NCBI RefSeq assembly: GCF_019084075.1
Contig: NZ_JAHREN010000001.1
Coordinates: 496,001-560,000 of the forward strand
Length of the DNA stretch: 64,000 bases
Direction: 5' to 3'
Source: Siccirubricoccus sp. G192
Lineage (GTDB): Bacteria > Pseudomonadota > Alphaproteobacteria > Acetobacterales > Acetobacteraceae
A program made the translations under genes and the position numbers. Below are positions 57,809 through 64,000 of the stretch, one piece after another. Within the stretch, counting starts at the first letter, position 1. Every line of letters begins with the position of its first letter. A model generated the notes under the pieces. It saw nothing but the letters and a program-made list of their open reading frames with translations. It had not been told where the DNA came from and made no database searches.

Positions 57809-59669
57809 GCGCCTCGGACCGGCGCAGATGGACACAGAGGGCCGCAAGCGCAGCCGGCGTGACGCCTGGAATCCGCCCGGCACTACCGAGTGTCGCCGGG
57901 CGAGCCTTGGCCAAGCGTTGGCGCATTTCCGCGGAAAGCCCGGGCACCTCGGCGAAATCCAGCACCGGCGGGATGGCCAGGCGCTCCTCCCGCTCCAGCA
58001 CCCGCAACTCCGCGGCTTGCCGCTCCAGATAGGGGGCATAGAGCGCCTGCGCGTCCAATTCCGCCCGCACCCGCGGCGGCAGGTCCCGCAGCCAGGGGAA
58101 AAGCCGCAGCGCCGCTTCCGCCGTCATGGCGGGAAGAGCGAGCGCCTCCAGCGCGCTCCGCCAGCGCCCGTCCTGGTTCACCGGCACCCCTGCGGCGACA
58201 TAGCGCGCCGGGCTGGCGCCATCCTGCCGGCCCCGCGCCAGCGCCTCCTGCACGGCGGCACTGAAGGTCCGATGCGCCGCGGCTCGGCTTGGCCCGACGC
58301 AACCCCAGGCGATGCCCTTCTCCGTCAACCGCAAGCCGGCATTGTCCGCCCGCAGCGCCAGGCGGAATTCCGAGCGGGCGGTCAGCATCCGATAGGGCTC
58401 CGTCACTCCTTGCAGCACCAGGTCATCCACCAGCACCCCGGCATAGGCCTCGCCCCGATGCAGCACCCGGTCCGGCACCTGCCCGGCAGCCCGGCAGGCA
58501 GCGTTCAGCCCGGCCAGCAGGCCCTGCGCCGCCGCTTCCTCATAGCCGGTGGTGCCATTGATCTGGCCGGCGAGGAACAGCCCCGGCACTGCGCGGAGTT
58601 CCAGGCTCGGTGCCAGGGCGCGCGGGTCGACATGGTCGTATTCGATGGCATAGCCGGGGCGCAGGATGCGCGCTCGCTCCAGCCCGGGAATGGAGGCGAC
58701 CAGCGCCGCCTGCACTTCCTCCGGCAGGCTGGTGGAGATGCCGTTCGGATAGACCGTGTCGTCGTCTAGTCCCTCCGGCTCCAGGAAGATCTGGTGCCGG
58801 CTGCGGTCGGCGAAGCGCACCACCTTGTCCTCGATGGAGGGGCAGTAGCGCGGCCCCACCCCCTCGATCCGCCCGCCATAAACGGCGCTGCGGTGCAGGT
58901 TGGCGCGGATCAGGTCATGGGTGGCCGGGGTGGTCGTGGTGATGGCGCAAGCGACCTGCCGGTTCCCGATCCGCTCCGTCATCCAGGAGAGCGGTTCGGG
59001 CGGGTCATCGCCCGGCTGCGGCTCCAGCGCTGCCCAGTCGATGGTCCTGCCATCCAGCCGCGGCGGCGTTCCGGTCTTGAGCCGGGCCAGCGGCAGCCCC
59101 AGCCGGCGCAGGGTTTCCGCCAGGCCGATGGCCGGCGCCTCTCCGACCCTGCCGGCCGGGATGCGCCGCTCGCCGATATGGATTTCGCCGCGAAGGAAGG
59201 TGCCGGTAGTGATCACCACCGCCCCGGCGGCGATCCTGCGGCCCGAAGCCGTCACCACCCCGGCGGCACGGCCATCCGTGCCGAGGATCAGGTCCTCAGC
59301 CGCCTCGGCCGCGAGCGTCAGGCCTGGTGTCGCCCGCAACAGCGCCTGGACTGCTTCGCGGTAGAGCTTGCGGTCTGCCTGGGCGCGCGGTCCGCGCACG
59401 GCCGGCCCCTTGCTCCGGTTCAGCAGCTTGTAATGGATGCCGGCGGCATCGGCGGCGCGGGCCATGAGGCCGTCCAGGGCATCGATCTCGCGCACCAGAT
59501 GCCCCTTGCCGATCCCGCCAATGGCAGGGTTGCAGGACATCTCGCCGAGGGTGCCGATGCGGTGCGTCAGCAGCAGGGTGCGGGCGCCGCAGCGCGCCGC
59601 CGCGGCCGCCGCCTCGCAACCGGCATGGCCGCCGCCCACCACCACCACATCCCAGATTTCGTCATGCAT
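57798..59669 (-). CDS. mnmG: tRNA uridine-5-carboxymethylaminomethyl modification enzyme MnmG
   Basis: 623 residues. FAD binding is at [20 protein letters not shown] near residue 10. [40 protein letters not shown] and [20 protein letters not shown] are family motifs. With MnmE it modifies wobble uridine 34 of certain tRNAs. C-terminal residues RRSEARFT and the stop are encoded by parS site 2. It is 45 bp downstream of mnmE and overlaps rsmG. Confidence 0.98.
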   Translation of the reverse strand: MHDEIWDVVVVGGGHAGCEAAAAAARCGARTLLLTHRIGTLGEMSCNPAIGGIGKGHLVREIDALDGLMARAADAAGIHYKLLNRSKGPAVRGPRAQADRKLYREAVQALLRATPGLTLAAEAAEDLILGTDGRAAGVVTASGRRIAAGAVVITTGTFLRGEIHIGERRIPAGRVGEAPAIGLAETLRRLGLPLARLKTGTPPRLDGRTIDWAALEPQPGDDPPEPLSWMTERIGNRQVACAITTTTPATHDLIRANLHRSAVYGGRIEGVGPRYCPSIEDKVVRFADRSRHQIFLEPEGLDDDTVYPNGISTSLPEEVQAALVASIPGLERARILRPGYAIEYDHVDPRALAPSLELRAVPGLFLAGQINGTTGYEEAAAQGLLAGLNAACRAAGQVPDRVLHRGEAYAGVLVDDLVLQGVTEPYRMLTARSEFRLALRADNAGLRLTEKGIAWGCVGPSRAAAHRTFSAAVQEALARGRQDGASPARYVAAGVPVNQDGRWRSALEALALPAMTAEAALRLFPWLRDLPPRVRAELDAQALYAPYLERQAAELRVLEREERLAIPPVLDFAEVPGLSAEMRQRLAKARPATLGSAGRIPGVTPAALAALCVHLRRSEARFT

Positions 59670-59714
59670 GGCGGCTCTATAGCGGAGGCCGTCCCGGCAC
59701 CGAAGGGCCCCGGC

Positions 59715-61031
59715 CTATTTGCCGATGCAGAACTCCGCGAAGACCGCATCCAGCACCGCTTCCACCCCGACCTGGCCGGTGATGCGGCCCAGTGCCCGAA
59801 GCGCCGCCCGCAGCGCCTCGGCCCGCAATCCCGGCAGGACCGCCGAGTCCAGCTCCGCCAGCCAGCCCGCCGCGTCCTGCAAGGCCGCGCGGTGCCGCGG
59901 CCGGGTCAGCGGTGCTTCGGCTGCCAACCCGGCCCGGGCCGCCGCCTCCTGCGTCAGCCGCGCCCGCAGTTCCGGCAGGCCATCCCCGGTCCTGGCCGAA
60001 AGGCCGATCACCGGCACCCCGCCGAGCAAGGCCGGGACCGTCGCCAAATCCGCCTTGTTCACCACGGCCAGCACGCCCGGCCGTACCAGGGCCAGCGTCT
60101 CCGCATCCGGTGCCTGGTCCGCGGCGAAGAGTGCGAGAACCAGGTCAGCCTCCTTGGCCCGACGCCGGGCGCGGCGCACGCCCTCGGCCTCGATCTCGTC
60201 CGCCGCCTCGCGCAGCCCGGCGGTATCCGCCAGGGTCACCGGCACGCCGCCAAGGTCGAGCCGCGCCTCCACCACATCCCGCGTCGTCCCGGCCCGGGCG
60301 GAGACGATCGCCGCCTCCCGCCCAACCAGCGCGTTCAGCAGCGAGGACTTGCCGGCATTGGGCGCGCCGAGGATCGCCACCAGCAGGCCATCCCGCAGCC
60401 GCTCGCCCCTTCCGCCGTCGGCCAGATGCGCCGCCATCTCCGCCCGCAGCGCCGCCGCCGCCCGGCCCACCGCGTCATCCAGCCCGGCCGGCAGGTCCTC
60501 ATCCTCGAACTCGATGAAGGCTTCCTGCTGCGCCAGCAGACGGGTCAGCCGTGTTGCCCAGCCGCCATAGAGCGCGGCCAGCGCCCCCTCCGCCTGGCGA
60601 AGCGCCTGGCGCCGCTGCGCCGCGGTTTCCGCCGCCACCAGGTCGGCGATGCCCTCGGCTGCGGTCAGGTCGAGTTTGCCGTGCAGGAAGGCACGGCGGC
60701 TGAACTCACCGGGCTCGGCCGGGCGGGCGCCGGCGGCTACCAGCGCCTCCGCGACCCCGGCGATCACCGCCGGGCCGCCATGCAGGTGCAGTTCCGCCGC
60801 ATCCTCGCCGGTATAGCTGCGTGGCCCTGGGAACCAGAGCAGCAGCGCCCGGTCCAGCACCTCGCCGCTTGACGGGTGGCGCAGGCGGCGGAGGCTGGCC
60901 AGGCGTGGCGGCGGCAAGGCCCCAGCCAGCGCCACCACAACTCCACCAGTGCCAGCGCCGGAGAGCCGCAGCACCGCCACCGCCGCCCGCCCGGCACCGG
61001 AGGCCAGGGCGAAGATAACATCCGAATTCAT
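59715..61031 (-). CDS. mnmE: tRNA modification GTPase MnmE
   Basis: 438 residues. The N-terminal tetrahydrofolate-binding domain (RAAVAVLRLSGAGTGGVVVA; HGGPAVIAGVAEALVAAGAR) is followed by a G domain near residue 215 (GAPNAGKSSLLNALVG; DTAGLR; NKAD), and the C-terminus ends FCIGK with the essential Cys. It partners MnmG. I start at MNSDVIFALASG (61029-61031); the longer form adds five residues only. It is 16 bp downstream of the ferredoxin gene. Confidence 0.97.
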   Translation of the reverse strand: MNSDVIFALASGAGRAAVAVLRLSGAGTGGVVVALAGALPPPRLASLRRLRHPSSGEVLDRALLLWFPGPRSYTGEDAAELHLHGGPAVIAGVAEALVAAGARPAEPGEFSRRAFLHGKLDLTAAEGIADLVAAETAAQRRQALRQAEGALAALYGGWATRLTRLLAQQEAFIEFEDEDLPAGLDDAVGRAAAALRAEMAAHLADGGRGERLRDGLLVAILGAPNAGKSSLLNALVGREAAIVSARAGTTRDVVEARLDLGGVPVTLADTAGLREAADEIEAEGVRRARRRAKEADLVLALFAADQAPDAETLALVRPGVLAVVNKADLATVPALLGGVPVIGLSARTGDGLPELRARLTQEAAARAGLAAEAPLTRPRHRAALQDAAGWLAELDSAVLPGLRAEALRAALRALGRITGQVGVEAVLDAVFAEFCIGK

Positions 61032-61047
61032 GTAAGCCTGGGCCAAT

Positions 61048-61425
61048 TCACCCCTTGGGTGGCAGCACGTCCCGTTCCGTCAGCAGCAACCGCCGCACCC
61101 TGCCGCCGCCCTGGAGGTGGGTTTCCAGGATCTCGTCGATATCCGCCGGGCTCGCCGGCCGGTACCAGACCCCTTCGGGGTAGATCACCATGGTCGGGCC
61201 GAATTCGCAGCGGTCGAGGCAGCCCGCCATGTTCACCCGCACCCCTTTCAGGCCAAGTTCCTTGGCCCGCGCCTTCATGTAGTCGCGCAGCTTCTCGCTG
61301 CCCTTGGCCGCGCAACTGCCGCGCCGATGCCCCTCCGGCCGCCGGTTGCAGCAGACGAAGACATGGGCACTGAAATAGGGCGGCGGATCCTGCTGCAAGG
61401 CGTCAGGAACGGGCGCATCGGTCAC
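61048..61425 (-). CDS. Thioredoxin-like [2Fe-2S] ferredoxin
   Basis: 125 residues. HVFVCCNRRPEGHRRGSCAA and NMAGCLDRCEFGPTMVIYPE give the four-Cys pattern of the thioredoxin-fold 2Fe-2S ferredoxins. The start is GTG at 61423-61425, 7 nt after GGAGA. These small carriers serve as electron donors; the family is often annotated only as (2Fe-2S) ferredoxin domain protein. It heads the mnmE-mnmG-rsmG-parAB direction. Confidence 0.9.
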   Translation of the reverse strand: MTDAPVPDALQQDPPPYFSAHVFVCCNRRPEGHRRGSCAAKGSEKLRDYMKARAKELGLKGVRVNMAGCLDRCEFGPTMVIYPEGVWYRPASPADIDEILETHLQGGGRVRRLLLTERDVLPPKG

Positions 61426-61527
61426 GGCGTCTCTCCGCAGGATGGGCGGGAGGCGGGTGTGAAGTCGCCTCCCGCGACCCATGTAGCGACCACATCCCCT
61501 TGCGACCAGGGCTCCCGATGTCCAGCC

Positions 61528-63567
<2,040 letters not shown>

Positions 63568-63609
63568 CGGGAGGCGCGGGGCGGTGTCGCATCCGCCCCG
63601 CTGATTGCC

Positions 63610-64000
63610 ATGCCGCAACTCTCACTCATCACCCCCCCTCGGCGATATCACCCTTTCGGAAGAGGAGGGGGCGATCGTCGCCCTGGACTGGGGCCGCGGC
63701 CGCGACCGCACCGAGACACCGCTGCTCCGCCGGGCGGCGAGCCTGCTGCACGACTATTTCGACGGGCGGCCGGTGGTCTTCGACCTGCCGCTGGCACCCC
63801 ACGGCACGCCCTTCCGCCAGACGGTCTGGGCGGCGCTGCGGCGCATCCCCACGGGCGAGACGCGGTCCTATATCGCGATCGCCCGCGAGATCGGCTGCCG
63901 TTCCGCCCGCGCCATCGGAGGCGCCAATGGCGCCAACCCGATCCCGATCCTGATCCCCTGCCACCGCGTGGTGGCGGCGGGCGGGGCGCTCGGCGGCTAT
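63610..64000 (+). CDS. ogt: Methylated-DNA-[protein]-cysteine S-methyltransferase (partial, one frameshift)
   Basis: MPQLSLIT begins at 63610. After an extra C in the seven-C run at 63632-63638 it continues PLGDITLSEEEGAIVALDWG. The catalytic domain is clear: GTPFRQTVWAALRRIPTGET with the DNA-binding helix, and the active site PILIPCHRVVAAGGALGGY. The Cys takes an alkyl group from O6-alkylguanine. The gene runs off the window end, lacking roughly the last 25-30 residues. Confidence 0.93.
   Translation, partial: MPQLSLITPPRRYHPFGRGGGDRRPGLGPRPRPHRDTAAPPGGEPAARLFRRAAGGLRPAAGTPRHALPPDGLGGAAAHPHGRDAVLYRDRPRDRLPFRPRHRRRQWRQPDPDPDPLPPRGGGGRGARRL

Noticed and set aside
57184..61031. Chromosomal replication origin within the window
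   Set aside because: The gene order suggests closeness to oriC, but no cluster of TTATCCACA-like boxes, AT-rich unwinding region or dnaA was seen.

Overview
The window is 64 kb of very GC-rich, densely coded bacterial chromosome. GcrA-type regulator, DUF1489, DUF3576, Alph_Pro_TM, ParA/ParB next to rsmG-mnmG-mnmE, and an LptE-type lipoprotein all point to an alphaproteobacterium. Overall gene style suggests Acetobacteraceae, probably Roseomonas-like; that last step is inference, because there is no rRNA here to settle it.

Layout. 0-14.5 kb: a DUF488 protein and malic enzyme maeB, mutS and glnD in a coupled pair, a DMT transporter, gcrA, an acetamidase/formamidase, an HExxH protein and corA. 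14.5-28.5 kb: a TctC relic, a long TPR protein, a 3-hydroxyacyl-CoA dehydrogenase, a redoxin/2OG-oxygenase fusion, an HxlR-MATE unit with a large palindrome, an FMN oxidase with glucokinase, a mandelate-racemase-like enzyme, a VOC protein, an IalB-like protein, hldE and a phosphoesterase. 28.5-37.3 kb: two coupled, probably degenerate EAL-like proteins, an ABC-2 exporter, a histidine phosphatase, two tandem Ysc84-like proteins, an IS481 element and a methyltransferase. 37.3-51 kb: membrane proteins, a TauE / Alph_Pro_TM / universal-stress operon, nfuA, a RutE-like nitroreductase, an OmpR regulator, ribA, an L,D-transpeptidase, yggS, a ThiE-like protein, a porin with a clear terminator, lipoproteins, azlCD and DUF1489. 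51-64 kb is housekeeping: leuS-lptE-holA, then facing it parB-parA-rsmG-mnmG-mnmE with two perfect parS sites in the mnmG/rsmG junction (normally origin-proximal), a thioredoxin-like ferredoxin, a DUF255 thioredoxin protein and a truncated ogt.

Two themes cut across the annotation. First, at least 15 genes or gene segments are interrupted by frameshifts, and every one I could reconstruct is a single extra base in a G or C run. Essential genes such as parA are hit, so these look like sequence errors, and I annotate such genes as whole. Second, families of short palindromic repeats sit exactly at stop codons. Several begin TAGAGC and supply the TAG stop, and their stem arms vary while a GATCGC ... 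GTGAATC core is kept. The single IS481 copy lies on a CTAG between two of them. True decay is limited to a LysR fragment before mutS and a TctC fragment before the TPR gene. No tRNA, rRNA or CRISPR array was seen.
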